A DNA stretch of 35,013 bases, taken from Puniceibacterium sp. (GTDB taxonomy: Bacteria; Pseudomonadota; Alphaproteobacteria; Rhodobacterales; Rhodobacteraceae). A program made the position numbers and the translations under genes. The DNA is taken from assembly GCA_024636635.1 (NCBI GenBank), contig JAGXGV010000127.1, forward strand, positions 1-35,013, read 5' to 3'. This document shows, in pieces, positions 13,531 to 22,566 of the stretch (within the stretch, counting starts at the first letter, position 1; every line of letters starts with the position of its first letter). The notes beneath the pieces were generated by a model. It was not told the origin of the DNA. It saw nothing but the letters and a program-made list of their open reading frames with translations, and did not search any database.

Positions 13531-14940
13531 ATGTTCGTCGGCATGTATCTCAGACGGCAGGTGGTGCTTGGCATCGCGGGCATCCAGCTTGTCACGCTGG
13601 CCGTCGGGGCGGTGGTGGTTGTCTTCAATGCGCGCGACGCGGTAGAGATCGAGGTCGAATCCGGCGCCCAGAGCGCGCGGGCGCTGGTCATCGCGACCCT
13701 GGGTGCGGCCATGCAGGAAACCGCCCCCGCCATGGTCCTGCCGCGCCTTGCCGATATCCTGGTCGCGCCGCGCCACGTGGACATTGCCCTGATCGACGCC
13801 CGCAACGGCATTCTTGCCCTGTCGGATGTCCAGAACGGTGCGGTGCCGGAAACCGCGCCGGACTGGTTCCGCCAACTGGTCATGCCGACCTTGCGCGAAA
13901 CCCGGATCCCGGTGCAGGCCAACGGCACGATCTATGGCTACGTGTCGATGACCACCGCCCCCGACGACGAGATCGCAGAGGTCTGGCAGGACGTGACCAG
14001 CCTGTTCTGGATCGTCGCCCTGACGGCGGTCCTGTCGGCGGTCATGCTGTCGGTGCTGGTCCACCGGTCGCTGCGTCCGCTGGACGATCTGCGCCGCGCC
14101 CTGCGCCGCCTGCGCGAAGGCGACCTGTCCGCGCGTCTGGGCCACCGTGGCGGCAGCGCCGATCTTCGGCCCATCCTTGCCGGGTTCGATGCGCTGTCGG
14201 AAAGCCTGCAACGCGCCGAGACCGAGCGCGCCGTCCTGAACCGCCGGATCGTCGAACTGGGGGATGCCGAACGCCGTTCGATCGCGATGGAACTGCACGA
14301 CGAATTCGGTCCCTGCCTGTTCGGCCTGCGGGTCAAGGCATCGACCATCGCCCGGACGGCCCGGCGCGACGGCAATGCCGCGCTGGCCGAGGAAGCGGCG
14401 GCGATACAGTCCATCGTGGCGCAGATCCAGGCGTCCAACACCCGGCTTTTGACGACCCTGCGACCCATGGCCATCGGTCAGGTGCCGCTGATCGACGCGC
14501 TGCGCGACCTGTTCGACGCCTTCCGCAAGACGCATCCGGGTCTGGACTGGCATATCGATCTGGACACCGGACTGCCCGACACCCCCGAAATCCTTGACCT
14601 GACGGTCTACCGTTTTTTTCAGGAAGGCACCACAAATGCGCTGCGCCACGGCAACCCGCAACGCATCGCGGCACGGCTGGAAGCCGACACAGGGTCGCGG
14701 CTGGAAGCCGACACAGGGTCGCAATCGGCACGGATGCGCCTGACGCTTGAGGATGACGGCATCGGCATGCCCGACCGCCGCGCCGAGGGCCGGGGTCTGA
14801 CCGCGATGCGCGACCGGATCGGCGCCGTGGGCGGGCACCTTGTGATCGCGTCCACCGATGTCGGGGGCACCCGGCTTTCGGTCAGCCTGCCGCTGTCGCG
14901 CCCGGTACTGGATGACACCGCCGAAGAGCTTGCTTCGTGA
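13531..14940 (+). CDS. Two-component sensor histidine kinase (HisKA_3 type)
   Basis: A 469-aa membrane kinase. TM1 is at residues 10-32 and TM2 at about 158-178, enclosing a periplasmic sensor of about 125 aa. A HAMP-like linker follows, LRPLDDLRRALRRLREGDLSARL (181-203). The HisKA_3 phosphorylation site is His256 in ELHDEFG. The ATPase domain has the N-box Asn369 (EGTTNALRHG), DDGIGMP and GRGLTAMRDRI. A 24-bp exact duplication at 14674-14721 gives RLEADTGS twice (382-397) inside the ATPase domain. The start at 13531 has AGGGG 5 nt upstream; an extension to 13378 would put 51 non-membrane residues before TM1 and is rejected. It is coupled to the following regulator by a GTGA overlap. The family includes kinases that govern alcohol or formaldehyde oxidation (FlhS-like), the likely role here by context. 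Confidence 0.9.
   Translation: MFVGMYLRRQVVLGIAGIQLVTLAVGAVVVVFNARDAVEIEVESGAQSARALVIATLGAAMQETAPAMVLPRLADILVAPRHVDIALIDARNGILALSDVQNGAVPETAPDWFRQLVMPTLRETRIPVQANGTIYGYVSMTTAPDDEIAEVWQDVTSLFWIVALTAVLSAVMLSVLVHRSLRPLDDLRRALRRLREGDLSARLGHRGGSADLRPILAGFDALSESLQRAETERAVLNRRIVELGDAERRSIAMELHDEFGPCLFGLRVKASTIARTARRDGNAALAEEAAAIQSIVAQIQASNTRLLTTLRPMAIGQVPLIDALRDLFDAFRKTHPGLDWHIDLDTGLPDTPEILDLTVYRFFQEGTTNALRHGNPQRIAARLEADTGSRLEADTGSQSARMRLTLEDDGIGMPDRRAEGRGLTAMRDRIGAVGGHLVIASTDVGGTRLSVSLPLSRPVLDDTAEELAS
14674..14721 (+). repeat. Exact in-frame 24-bp tandem duplication in the kinase gene
   Basis: The 24-base unit at 14674-14697 is repeated without any mismatch at 14698-14721. It adds eight residues, RLEADTGS, in the ATPase domain between the N-box and DDGIG motifs. 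Absence of divergence points to a recent event. Confidence 0.95.
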
Positions 14941-15563
14941 CCTGCGCGCTGGTGATCGACGACCATCCCATCGCGCACCTTGGCTGTCGCCAGCTGCTGG
15001 CCGAGCGGGCATATGATCCGGTCCTCGAGGCGCTGAACGACAGCGACGCGCTGCGCCTTGCCGCCAATCACAAACCGGGGCTGATCGTGCTTGATCTCGG
15101 GATGCCGGGGCTGGGCGGGCTCAACCTGATCGAGCCGCTGCTGCGTCGGGTGCCCGAGGCGCGTATCCTGATCTTTTCGATGAACGAACAGACGGTTTTC
15201 GTGTCCAAGGCGCTTGCCGCCGGGGCCAGCGGCTACCTGTCCAAGAATTCCGGTCCCGAAGATTTTTTCGACGCTCTCGACGCGATCGAGAACGGGCGGC
15301 TGTACCTGTCGCACGAGATGGCTCTGGCGGTGGCGGGGTCCCGGGCCGGTGGGCGGGCCGATCCGCTGTCGTCGCTGACCGACCGGGAACATCAGGTGCT
15401 GCGGCTGATCGGTCAGGGCCAGGACCTGCAATCCGTCGCCGACGCGCTGCGGGTCAGCTACAAGACGGCGGCGAACACGTCGGCCAGCGTCAAGAAAAAG
15501 CTGGGTGTGAAGGGCACGACGGACCTGATCCGCTATGCGATCGAAGCGGGCCTGACAACCTGA
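14937..15563 (+). CDS. LuxR/NarL-family response regulator
   Basis: A 208-aa regulator with an N-terminal receiver domain: acidic pair Asp8-Asp9 (VIDDH), phospho-acceptor Asp53 (LIVLDLGMPG) and the conserved lysine in GYLSKNS. A C-terminal LuxR-type helix-turn-helix follows (LTDREHQVLRLIGQGQ, then SVADALRVSYKTAAN). It starts at GTG overlapping the kinase TGA by four bases, so the pair is made in fixed ratio. It resembles FlhR/AgmR/ErdR-type regulators of PQQ-dependent alcohol oxidation and C1 metabolism; the assignment to one of these is not certain. Likely targets are the divergent genes at 10415-13350. Confidence 0.9.
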   Translation: MTCALVIDDHPIAHLGCRQLLAERAYDPVLEALNDSDALRLAANHKPGLIVLDLGMPGLGGLNLIEPLLRRVPEARILIFSMNEQTVFVSKALAAGASGYLSKNSGPEDFFDALDAIENGRLYLSHEMALAVAGSRAGGRADPLSSLTDREHQVLRLIGQGQDLQSVADALRVSYKTAANTSASVKKKLGVKGTTDLIRYAIEAGLTT

Positions 15564-15643
15564 CGCGCCGCGCCCGTGCGCGCCCCAGGGATGTACCAGG
15601 GGATGAACAGGTTCCGCGCGGACGCGACCGGACGGCGGGCGGC

Positions 15644-17431
15644 CTAGCCCTGCAACGGGAAAAAAACCGAGATGGCAAGGATCGACGCCAGTCCCACCAG
15701 GATGTTCATCGGCACACCGACCTTGAGGAAGTCCCCGAAGCGGTAGGCCCCTGCCCCGTAGACCAGCGTGTTGGTCTGATAGCCGATGGGGGTAGCAAAG
15801 CTGGCCGAGGCCGCGATCATCACCGCCACCACAAAGGCACGCGGGTCAAGCCCCAGCGTAGAGGCAAGGCCGATGGCGATGGGTGTCAAGATGACCGCCA
15901 CCGCGTTGTTCGTCACCATTTCCGTCATCACAGAGGTCAGCGCATAGACGGCCGCCAGCGCCAGAATCGGCGGCAGACCGCCCAGTTGCGGCGCAAGGAC
16001 CGACACGACCGTTTCGACCGCGCCGGTTTCCTGCAATCCCACCCCCACAATCAGCATCGAAAAGATCAGGATCAGGATCGGGGCATCAATCGAACTCCAG
16101 GCTTCGTCGTTGTCGATACAGCGCAGGACGAGGATACCCGCCACGGCCAGCAGCGCGAGGATGCCGATCGGCATCACGTCAAACGCGGCCAGACCGACGA
16201 CAGCAAGGATCGCAAGCACGGCGACCGGTGCCTGCTTGCGCCGGTAGGGCCGCCCGGAGGGACCGGAAACAGCCACGAGGTCGCCGCTGCGCGAGAGCGC
16301 CTCGAAGGCTTCGGCCGGTCCTTCGAGAAGCAGCCGGTCGGCCGGTTTCAGCGTGGTGCTGGGCAGGTCGGGACCGGGGATATGGCGATGGCGGCTGACG
16401 GCAACCACCCGGACGCCGTAACGCCCGCCCAGCCCCAGCTGCGCCAGAGGCACGCTGGTCAGACCCCGGCGCGGGGCGACCATCGCTTCGGCCAGGATCA
16501 GCGGCGATTCGCTTTGTCCCGGCATCTTGCGCGTCGCGCCCACCCGCAGCCCGTCCATCGCATAAAGGGTCAGCGCCTCGGAGGTTGTGGTCAGCAGGAT
16601 CAGCGCATCGCCCTTGCGCAGCTCAATGTCGGCCAGGTCGCTGCGCTGGATCTGCGCCCCCCGGCGCAACCCGGTCAGACGGATGTGCGGGCGGTTGAGG
16701 TCCGTCACGTCCGCGAGGCGCTGGCCGATAAACGGCGAATCGTCAAGCAGCGTGACTTCGGTCAGGAAATCCGGCTCCACGTCCACGGCCGCGTTCGTCT
16801 CGAGGCGGGACGGCAGCAGATGCGTGCCGATGAGCAGCATGTAACACAGCCCGGCAGACGCGGCGACAAGACCGACCGGCGCGATTTCGAAGATGCCGAA
16901 CGGGGCCAGCCCGGCCTCTCGCGCCACCCCGTCGACCAGAAGGTTGCTTGACGTGCCGATCAGCGTGCAGGTGCCACCAAGGATGGCCGCATAGGACAGA
17001 GGTATCAGCAATTTGGTCGGCGCGAGGTTCAGCGCCCCGGCAAGCCGGATCACGATGGGGATCATGACAAGCACGAGCGGCGTGTTGTTCACGAAGGCCG
17101 AACCTACGACCGCAACGCCGAAGAACCCCACCAGCCCGACAATTGAAGACGTGCGCGCACCGGAAATCACCAGATCGGCCAGCGCGTCCAGAACACCCGT
17201 CCGCACCAGCGCCCCAGACAGGACGAACATCGCCGCGATGGTGATCGGGGCGGAATTGCCGAATACCTCCATCACCCGATCCACCGGCACAAAGCCCAGA
17301 ATGACGAACAGGGCCGCACCACCGGCGGCAGTGACATCCGGTGGATACCGTTCCGACGCAAAGGCGACGAACAGACAAAGCACCAGAAGCAATGACACCA
17401 GCGCGTCATGCTCTGCGATCCACGACATCAT
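15644..17431 (-). CDS. SLC13-family permease with two RCK_C (TrkA-C) domains
   Basis: A 595-aa inner-membrane protein of the DASS/SLC13 type. The N-terminal membrane half (to about residue 185) includes GSAFVNNTPLVLVMIPIVIRLAG, and the C-terminal half (from about 410) includes VMTEMVTNNAVAVILTPIAIGLA; these are the paired N-N-T/N-N-A substrate and Na+ motifs. Between them lie two soluble RCK_C-like domains (LTEVTLLDDSPFIGQRLADV; AEAMVAPRRGLTSVPLAQLGL). Such proteins are annotated as sulfate or dicarboxylate transporters, but the substrate cannot be read here. The start at 17431 has GGAG 9 nt upstream, and a second Met follows directly. It converges with the response regulator gene. It is the same strand as the antiporter upstream, with a 200-bp gap. 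Confidence 0.9.
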   Translation of the reverse strand: MMSWIAEHDALVSLLLVLCLFVAFASERYPPDVTAAGGAALFVILGFVPVDRVMEVFGNSAPITIAAMFVLSGALVRTGVLDALADLVISGARTSSIVGLVGFFGVAVVGSAFVNNTPLVLVMIPIVIRLAGALNLAPTKLLIPLSYAAILGGTCTLIGTSSNLLVDGVAREAGLAPFGIFEIAPVGLVAASAGLCYMLLIGTHLLPSRLETNAAVDVEPDFLTEVTLLDDSPFIGQRLADVTDLNRPHIRLTGLRRGAQIQRSDLADIELRKGDALILLTTTSEALTLYAMDGLRVGATRKMPGQSESPLILAEAMVAPRRGLTSVPLAQLGLGGRYGVRVVAVSRHRHIPGPDLPSTTLKPADRLLLEGPAEAFEALSRSGDLVAVSGPSGRPYRRKQAPVAVLAILAVVGLAAFDVMPIGILALLAVAGILVLRCIDNDEAWSSIDAPILILIFSMLIVGVGLQETGAVETVVSVLAPQLGGLPPILALAAVYALTSVMTEMVTNNAVAVILTPIAIGLASTLGLDPRAFVVAVMIAASASFATPIGYQTNTLVYGAGAYRFGDFLKVGVPMNILVGLASILAISVFFPLQG

Positions 17432-17517
17432 TCGATTATTCTCCAACGGGTTGCGGGCGGGTCGCAGCCTCTTGTGTATCACCTCAACCCGTGGCGCCAG
17501 AGCGGGTTCCGCAAGGG

Positions 17518-17567
17518 CAGGTCATGCGCGCAGCATGGGCGGCAGGTCATGCGCGCCGCATGGGCGG
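17518..17567. repeat. 25-bp tandem duplication between two transporter genes
   Basis: Units 17518-17542 and 17543-17567 agree at 24 of 25 bases. They lie between the antiporter stop and the permease start, where no gene is supported. Like other duplications in this window they are simple two-copy tandems without flanking inverted repeats. Confidence 0.9.
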
Positions 17568-17631
17568 GAGAGTCCGACATTCGCCACCGCCCGCCCACGC
17601 GGGAGGCACTGGTGGGTGCGGGACGTCCTGC

Positions 17632-20145
17632 TCAGGACGGTTTCACCTCGTCGTAAAGCAGGACCGACGGGTCTATGCCCCGCTTTTCGGCGCTGGCGCG
17701 GACGGCCTTTTGTAGCGCAGGACTGCGCGCCAGAAGGCGACGGAACCGCTTTTCATCCAGAACGAGCAGCGTCGATGGCGCGATCGCGCGCACCTCGGCC
17801 CGGCGGGCGCGACGGGTCAGGATCGCCAGCTGTCCGAACATCTCGCCCCGACCAAGGCGCCAGGTCTGCCCCGCGCTTTCCAGTTCGACCGCGCCCGAGG
17901 CGATGAAGAACACCCGGTCCGCCACCCCGTTCTTTTGCAGTATGACCTTGCCCGCGTTCACATAGACGGTCTGCAGCGCCTTGCCGAGCCGTTTGAGCGC
18001 AGCCTCGTCCATCCCCTCGAACAGGGCAAGCTGCGGCACGAATTCCGCCCGCTGAAGCGCGATGTCAAGCCCCGGGCGCATCTCGGACGCGGCACGGCGC
18101 GCGGCGACGTCGTGCATCAGCGTGGTATAAACCTCGGCGCCGATCAGCCCGTCCTCGCGCATGGCGGTGTATTCCCGATCCTCGAACCGCAGGGCCGTGC
18201 GCCGGATAAAGCGGCGTTCCAGTTCCTCGGCATAACCCGGGTATTGCAGCCGCAGACCTTCAAGCGCGGATTCCGCTGCTTCGATCCGGCGGGACAGGAG
18301 TTCATGCAGCAGTTCGGCGACCCGGCGGCCGTGGATGCGGCGTATGCGCCCGTCGATGAAGGCGCCGAGGTCGCGCAGGATCAGCCGCTGCGACAGAAGC
18401 AGTTCGAACCGGTCGGCGGTCATGCGCGCCAGCGGGGTGGAGATCCGCAGCCGCCGGTGCAGCGAAACGCTTGCCTGAAAGGCCCGGCCATAGGCGACGC
18501 TGCGCCGGGCGGCCCGCTGGTAGCCGTTGCGCCCGCCTGTGCGGGCGCCTTCGATCAGGCGGTCGGAATCGGACAGCACCTGTTCCGCCAGCCGCGCGGA
18601 AATCGTCCGCTCGCGCATCCGCGCGAGAATCGTGTCGCGTTCGTGCCCCGCGAGGGCGATCAGCCCCAGTGTGATCCTGTCGCGGTCAAGAATGTCGGCG
18701 CTGTCCTCGGCGGTCTGGACCGCGCGGTCCAGACGTTCACCGAAATCCTTGGCTTCCGAGCGGACGATGTCGCGTGAGAGATCATAATTCTCTACGGTGC
18801 GTGCCACATCCTCGCGCACGGTCTGAAGCGCGACGGCGACGACCTGCCGCGACAGCGCCTGGTCGATTCGCGATAGCCGGTCGAGCCCCAGCCAGCCGAT
18901 GACGTGCCGCAGCGTCGTGCCCTGCACCACCAGCGTGAACAGCGTGAAGCCGGTGGCGAGGATGCCCACCACACGCTTGACCTCGACGGGCACGCGAAAG
19001 CTTTCGGTGACGGCAAGAGCCAGTGCCAGGGTCACCGCGCCGCGCAAACCGCCCCACAGGATCGCGACGCGATAACGCGGTTCCACCGCCGGGGACAGCC
19101 GCAACAGGGTCAGCAACGGCAGAAGCAGGAAAAGGATCGCGGCGCGCGCCGCGACGGCGGCCAGGATCACCACGCCGACCAGCGCGAAATCCGCCACGCG
19201 CACCTCTTCCAGAAGCCGCGGAATAAGCAGCGCGGCCAGAACGAAGATCAGCGCCCCCGCCCAGTGGGCAAGAAGATCCCAGACTTCGCGCAGGGCGGCC
19301 CAGGCCTGTGGCGGCAGGCGTCCCGGCCCTGCAAGGTTCATGGTGAGCCCGGCGGTGACGACGGCGATCACCCCCGAGGCCCCTATGGTCTGTTCCGCGA
19401 CGATATAGGCAAGGTACGGCAGCGCCACGGAAACCGAGATCTGCGCCCGCTCGAACTGCCCGAAGATCGCCATGATCGACAGCGCAAGCTGCGCCGCGAC
19501 CCATCCCGTAAGCGCCCCTCCGGCGATCAGCACCGGAAACCGGCCCAGCGCATCGCCCAGCGCGGGATCGGGCAACCCGAGCATCACAAAACCCATGAAC
19601 AGGCCGAACAGCGCGATGGCGGCGGCGTCGTTCAGCAGGCTTTCGCCTTCGATGATGCGCGCCAGCCTGCGTGGCGCCGACAGCGACCGGAAGATCGAGA
19701 CCACGGCCGACGGATCGGTGGTGGACACAATGGCGCCGATCAGCAGACAGGCGGCCAGCGGCAGCGTGCTGGCCCAGGACAGCGCATATCCTACGCTGAG
19801 CGTGGCAACCACCACCGCCACCACGGCCAGAACGAGGATCGGCACCCAATCGTCCAGCATCCGGCGCAGGTTCATGCCCAGCGTCGCCTGAAACAGAAGC
19901 GTGGGCAGAAAGACGTAGAGGAACACGTTCGACCGGATCGGCAGGCCGAGGATCGCTTCGGCCACAGGGTTGAGCGCGTCGGTGAATTCGGTACGCAGAA
20001 AGAAGATTGCCGCCGCGGCAATGAGAATGCCGATAACGGCAAGGATCACGCTGTAGGGCAGCCTAAGCCAGCCCGCCAAGGGTTCGGCGATGCCGATGAC
20101 CAGGAACAGGGACGCTATAACAGTGGTGACCAGTACAATTTCCAT
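17632..20145 (-). CDS. CPA1-type Na+/H+ antiporter with C-terminal cyclic-nucleotide-binding domain
   Basis: An 837-aa protein. The N-terminal part (to about residue 410) is a 12-13-helix cation/proton exchanger with the CPA1 features TDPSAVVSIFRSL and GESLLNDAAAIALFGLF, the ND pair being the ion-binding motif. A long cytoplasmic helical region (about 420-690) follows, then a cNMP-type domain (about 700-820): VILQKNGVADRVFFIASGAVELE and GRGEMFGQLAIL. This is the plan of SOS1/NhaP-like exchangers, in which the tail regulates transport. In the cNMP domain the phosphate-binding cassette reads GEMFGQLAILTRRARRAEVRA, keeping the terminal arginine region. The start ATG has only a weak ribosome site. 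It likely serves Na+ export or pH control in a saline habitat. Confidence 0.92.
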   Translation of the reverse strand: MEIVLVTTVIASLFLVIGIAEPLAGWLRLPYSVILAVIGILIAAAAIFFLRTEFTDALNPVAEAILGLPIRSNVFLYVFLPTLLFQATLGMNLRRMLDDWVPILVLAVVAVVVATLSVGYALSWASTLPLAACLLIGAIVSTTDPSAVVSIFRSLSAPRRLARIIEGESLLNDAAAIALFGLFMGFVMLGLPDPALGDALGRFPVLIAGGALTGWVAAQLALSIMAIFGQFERAQISVSVALPYLAYIVAEQTIGASGVIAVVTAGLTMNLAGPGRLPPQAWAALREVWDLLAHWAGALIFVLAALLIPRLLEEVRVADFALVGVVILAAVAARAAILFLLLPLLTLLRLSPAVEPRYRVAILWGGLRGAVTLALALAVTESFRVPVEVKRVVGILATGFTLFTLVVQGTTLRHVIGWLGLDRLSRIDQALSRQVVAVALQTVREDVARTVENYDLSRDIVRSEAKDFGERLDRAVQTAEDSADILDRDRITLGLIALAGHERDTILARMRERTISARLAEQVLSDSDRLIEGARTGGRNGYQRAARRSVAYGRAFQASVSLHRRLRISTPLARMTADRFELLLSQRLILRDLGAFIDGRIRRIHGRRVAELLHELLSRRIEAAESALEGLRLQYPGYAEELERRFIRRTALRFEDREYTAMREDGLIGAEVYTTLMHDVAARRAASEMRPGLDIALQRAEFVPQLALFEGMDEAALKRLGKALQTVYVNAGKVILQKNGVADRVFFIASGAVELESAGQTWRLGRGEMFGQLAILTRRARRAEVRAIAPSTLLVLDEKRFRRLLARSPALQKAVRASAEKRGIDPSVLLYDEVKPS

Positions 20146-20427
20146 GGAAATCTGTTAGCCGAGAATTCCGGGATACGGAACTGCTGAGCCGTCAGAAACG
20201 CGTAACGCCTGCGTGCGCGCCTTCTGGCGGGGCACCTTTTTAAGCAGGGGCTTCCGGTTCCCCGATGTCCAGAACCGGCACGGCAGCCAAAGGGCCAGAC
20301 GGGCGCGCCGGACCGCCTGGCGACCGGGCGGACGATGCCCCGAATTTCGTAGCGTTCTGCGATGCCCCCTACGCAACCGGAAAAGGCGCGCTATCTGAGC
20401 CGAGATGATTTGCATCCGGAGCCTGCC

Positions 20428-20820
20428 ATGACCCTTTACCTCATCACCGCCGTCCTTTTCCTTGCCATCGATGCGGTCATGCTGACCCTCGTGATGAAGC
20501 CCCTGTTCACCCGCCATCTGGGCGACGCGATGCGCGACAGCCCGATGATGGCGCCCGCGGGCCTGTTCTATCTCGCCTATGTGGCCGGGCTTGTCTTTCT
20601 TGTGTCGGCTCCGGCCCTGCGCGATGCAGAGCCCGCAAGGGCGGCACTGCACGGGGCAATAATCGGGGCGATGGCCTATGGAACCTACGAATTCACCTCG
20701 ATGTCGATCATGAAGAACTGGTCCTGGACCATGGTCGCCACGGACACCCTCTGGGGTGCGGTACTGACCGGCTTTTCCGCCTGGGCCGGGGTCATGCTGG
20801 TGATGCGCTTTCAAAGCTGA
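20428..20820 (+). CDS. DUF2177 family membrane protein
   Basis: A 130-aa protein with four predicted membrane helices and the DUF2177 pattern: YLITAVLFLAIDAVMLTLV near the start, YLAYVAGLVFLV, GAIIGAMAYGTYEFTSMSIMKNWSW, and DTLWGAVLTG. The family is widespread in proteobacteria and its function is unknown. The start MTLYLI is set by GGAG 6 nt upstream; the in-frame upstream Met at 20362 lacks a ribosome site and would prepend a charged tail. No clear operon partner. The 280 bp before it, back to the antiporter, show no gene. Confidence 0.88.
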   Translation: MTLYLITAVLFLAIDAVMLTLVMKPLFTRHLGDAMRDSPMMAPAGLFYLAYVAGLVFLVSAPALRDAEPARAALHGAIIGAMAYGTYEFTSMSIMKNWSWTMVATDTLWGAVLTGFSAWAGVMLVMRFQS

Positions 20821-21166
20821 CCGGCGGCGTAGACCGATTGGCGACGGGGAAGCCAGGAGATCTGAGGGGGATTCCGCCACGTCCCCGGGCGCTGCGGGAC
20901 AGGTTTGGCTTGTCAGCGGGTGCCCCTGACCGGGCTTTTTGCATCGTGTACCGACACCGGGACTGGTCTGAGCCGTCCTCCCGAACAAGGCAATATCCGC
21001 GCAACGCAAAAGCGGTGACCGACATTGTCGGCCACCGCTTTCAGGAATATCGGCTTTCAGAGATATCTGCGTAAATCGAACGGCATTCGCAGCCGCGTCA
21101 ACGTGTCACGCGGCATCGGGCCGGATCACGCAAGATCGCGACGCTACGAAGCCCGCGACGTCAAAA
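20821..21166. other. Intergenic region between DUF2177 gene and rpsU
   Basis: No credible gene is seen on either strand over these 346 bases. It holds a weak GCCC/GGGC hairpin followed by five T at 20922-20940, a possible plus-strand terminator for the DUF2177 gene, and a stronger hairpin at 21009-21041, probably for rpsU. The remainder is unremarkable. Confidence 0.6.
21009..21041 (-). terminator. Hairpin likely terminating rpsU
   Basis: AAAGCGGTG pairs with CACCGCTTT, and the inner CCGAC with GTCGG, giving a 14-pair stem with one mismatch. On the minus strand it is followed by a short T-run (CTTTTGCG), which fits termination of the rpsU transcript about 125 nt beyond its stop. Confidence 0.6.
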
Positions 21167-21367
21167 TCACGCTTCGCGTTCCAGCTTCTTGCGCGCCAGC
21201 TTACGGGCGCGACGGATGGCTTCGCCCTTCTCGCGCGCCCTTTTTTCGGACGGCTTCTCGAACTGTTGCTTGAGCTTCATCTCACGAAAAACGCCTTCGC
21301 GCTGAAGCTTTTTCTTCAGAACCCGAAGGGCCTGATCGACGTTGTTGTCACGAACACTGACCTGCAT
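21167..21367 (-). CDS. rpsU: 30S ribosomal protein S21
   Basis: A 66-aa very basic protein with the alphaproteobacterial S21 sequence [20 protein letters not shown], followed by [36 protein letters not shown]21 sits at the platform of the small subunit near the anti-Shine-Dalgarno region and aids initiation. The start at MQVSV follows family convention, although the ribosome site is weak; an in-frame ATG 8 codons upstream is not conserved in the family. It is monocistronic here, with a hairpin downstream. The 230 bp between it and pheA hold no gene I can support. Confidence 0.97.
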   Translation of the reverse strand: MQVSVRDNNVDQALRVLKKKLQREGVFREMKLKQQFEKPSEKRAREKGEAIRRARKLARKKLEREA

Positions 21368-21600
21368 GTAGTTAGACCATCTTTCCGGCATGAAGTTTCG
21401 ATGTATTACATAAGGCCCCTCGTTACCGTGTCGATATTCCCTTGTCGAGCCTGAAGTTTGATCATCGGCGCCGTCACAGCTTTGAATGACGCCGCGACCT
21501 CGCCTTCGCCGCCGTGCTTCTGTCGGCGGAAACCGTCGCGACGGCGGGGCAGATTAAGTCCTGCACCGCTCCGCTCCAGAGGCGAACCGCTGCGCTGCGG

Positions 21601-22434
21601 TCAGTCCCGGCGGGGGTCGCGCGGGTATGTGCCAAGGATTTCCAGCATGTCGGTGAAGTAGCCGAGCTCGTCAAGCGCGCGCTGCACCGCCGGATCGTCG
21701 GGGTGGCCCTCGATGTCGGCATAGAACTGCGTCGCGGTAAAAGAACCGCCGGCCATGTAGGATTCAAGTTTCGTCATGTTGATGCCGTTGGTGGCGAAAC
21801 CGCCCATCGCCTTGTAAAGCGCCGCCGGAATGTTGCGCACCTGGAACATGAAACTGGTGATCATGCCGTGGTCGCCGCGCCGGGTCATGTCCGCCGCGCG
21901 CGACATGATCAGAAAGCGGGTCGTGTTGTTGCCCTGATCCTCGATATGACGGGCAAGCACCTTAAGCCCGTAGATCTCGGCCGCGAGTTCCGAGGCGAGT
22001 GCTGCAACCGAAGGGTCGCCCATCGCCGCCACGTCCTTGGCCGAGCCAGCGGTATCCGCTCCGGTCAGCCGGTCGATTCCGTGTTCGGCAAGGAACCGGC
22101 GGCATTGGCCCAGCAGCACCGTATGGCTCATCGCCTGGCGGATCTGGCTGATCGATGTGCCCGGCAGCGCCAGCAGGTTGATGTGGACCCGAACGAAAGC
22201 TTCGTCGATGATGTGCAGGCCCGATTGCGGCAGCAGCGAATGGATGTCAGCGACCCGGCCATAGGTGGAATTCTCTACCGGCAGCATGGCAAGCTGTGCC
22301 TCGCCCGAACGCACCGCCTCGATCGCATCCTCGAAGGTGCGGCAGGCCAGCGCATCCATGTCCGGGCGCGCCTCGCGGCAGGCCTGATGGGAATAGGCGC
22401 CAAGCTCGCCCTGAAACGCGATCCGACCTGTCAT
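21601..22434 (-). CDS. pheA: Prephenate dehydratase
   Basis: A 277-aa monofunctional enzyme converting prephenate to phenylpyruvate in phenylalanine synthesis. The catalytic domain starts IAFQGELGAYSHQA and has LPVENSTYGRV. The dehydratase motif NNTTRFLIMSR contains the T-R-F catalytic triplet. The C-terminal ACT domain (about 195-277) begins ITSFMFQVRNIPAALYKAMGGFATNGINMTKLESY, the region that binds phenylalanine for feedback inhibition (usual motif ESRP; here LESYMAGG). The start MTGRIAF has GAGG 5 nt upstream; a GTG eight codons earlier is an alternative. It diverges from the cytochrome gene, an arrangement I recall from Rhodobacterales. Confidence 0.96.
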   Translation of the reverse strand: MTGRIAFQGELGAYSHQACREARPDMDALACRTFEDAIEAVRSGEAQLAMLPVENSTYGRVADIHSLLPQSGLHIIDEAFVRVHINLLALPGTSISQIRQAMSHTVLLGQCRRFLAEHGIDRLTGADTAGSAKDVAAMGDPSVAALASELAAEIYGLKVLARHIEDQGNNTTRFLIMSRAADMTRRGDHGMITSFMFQVRNIPAALYKAMGGFATNGINMTKLESYMAGGSFTATQFYADIEGHPDDPAVQRALDELGYFTDMLEILGTYPRDPRRD

Positions 22435-22566
22435 CTCTGCCTCGTGTGTTGCTGTCACTGCCCGATGGGCGTTTGGTCGCGGCTTCTATATCTTGCCACA
22501 GGGAAGGGGAAGCAATAGGTATCGGCTCGACCGACAACCGACAGACATGAGACGGACACGCGATCA

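Noticed and set aside
18904..20187. Long plus-strand open frame (427 codons) opposite the antiporter
   Set aside because: Composition is rich in Arg, Gln, Gly and His, typical of antisense frames in GC-rich DNA; the minus-strand protein has clear family motifs throughout.
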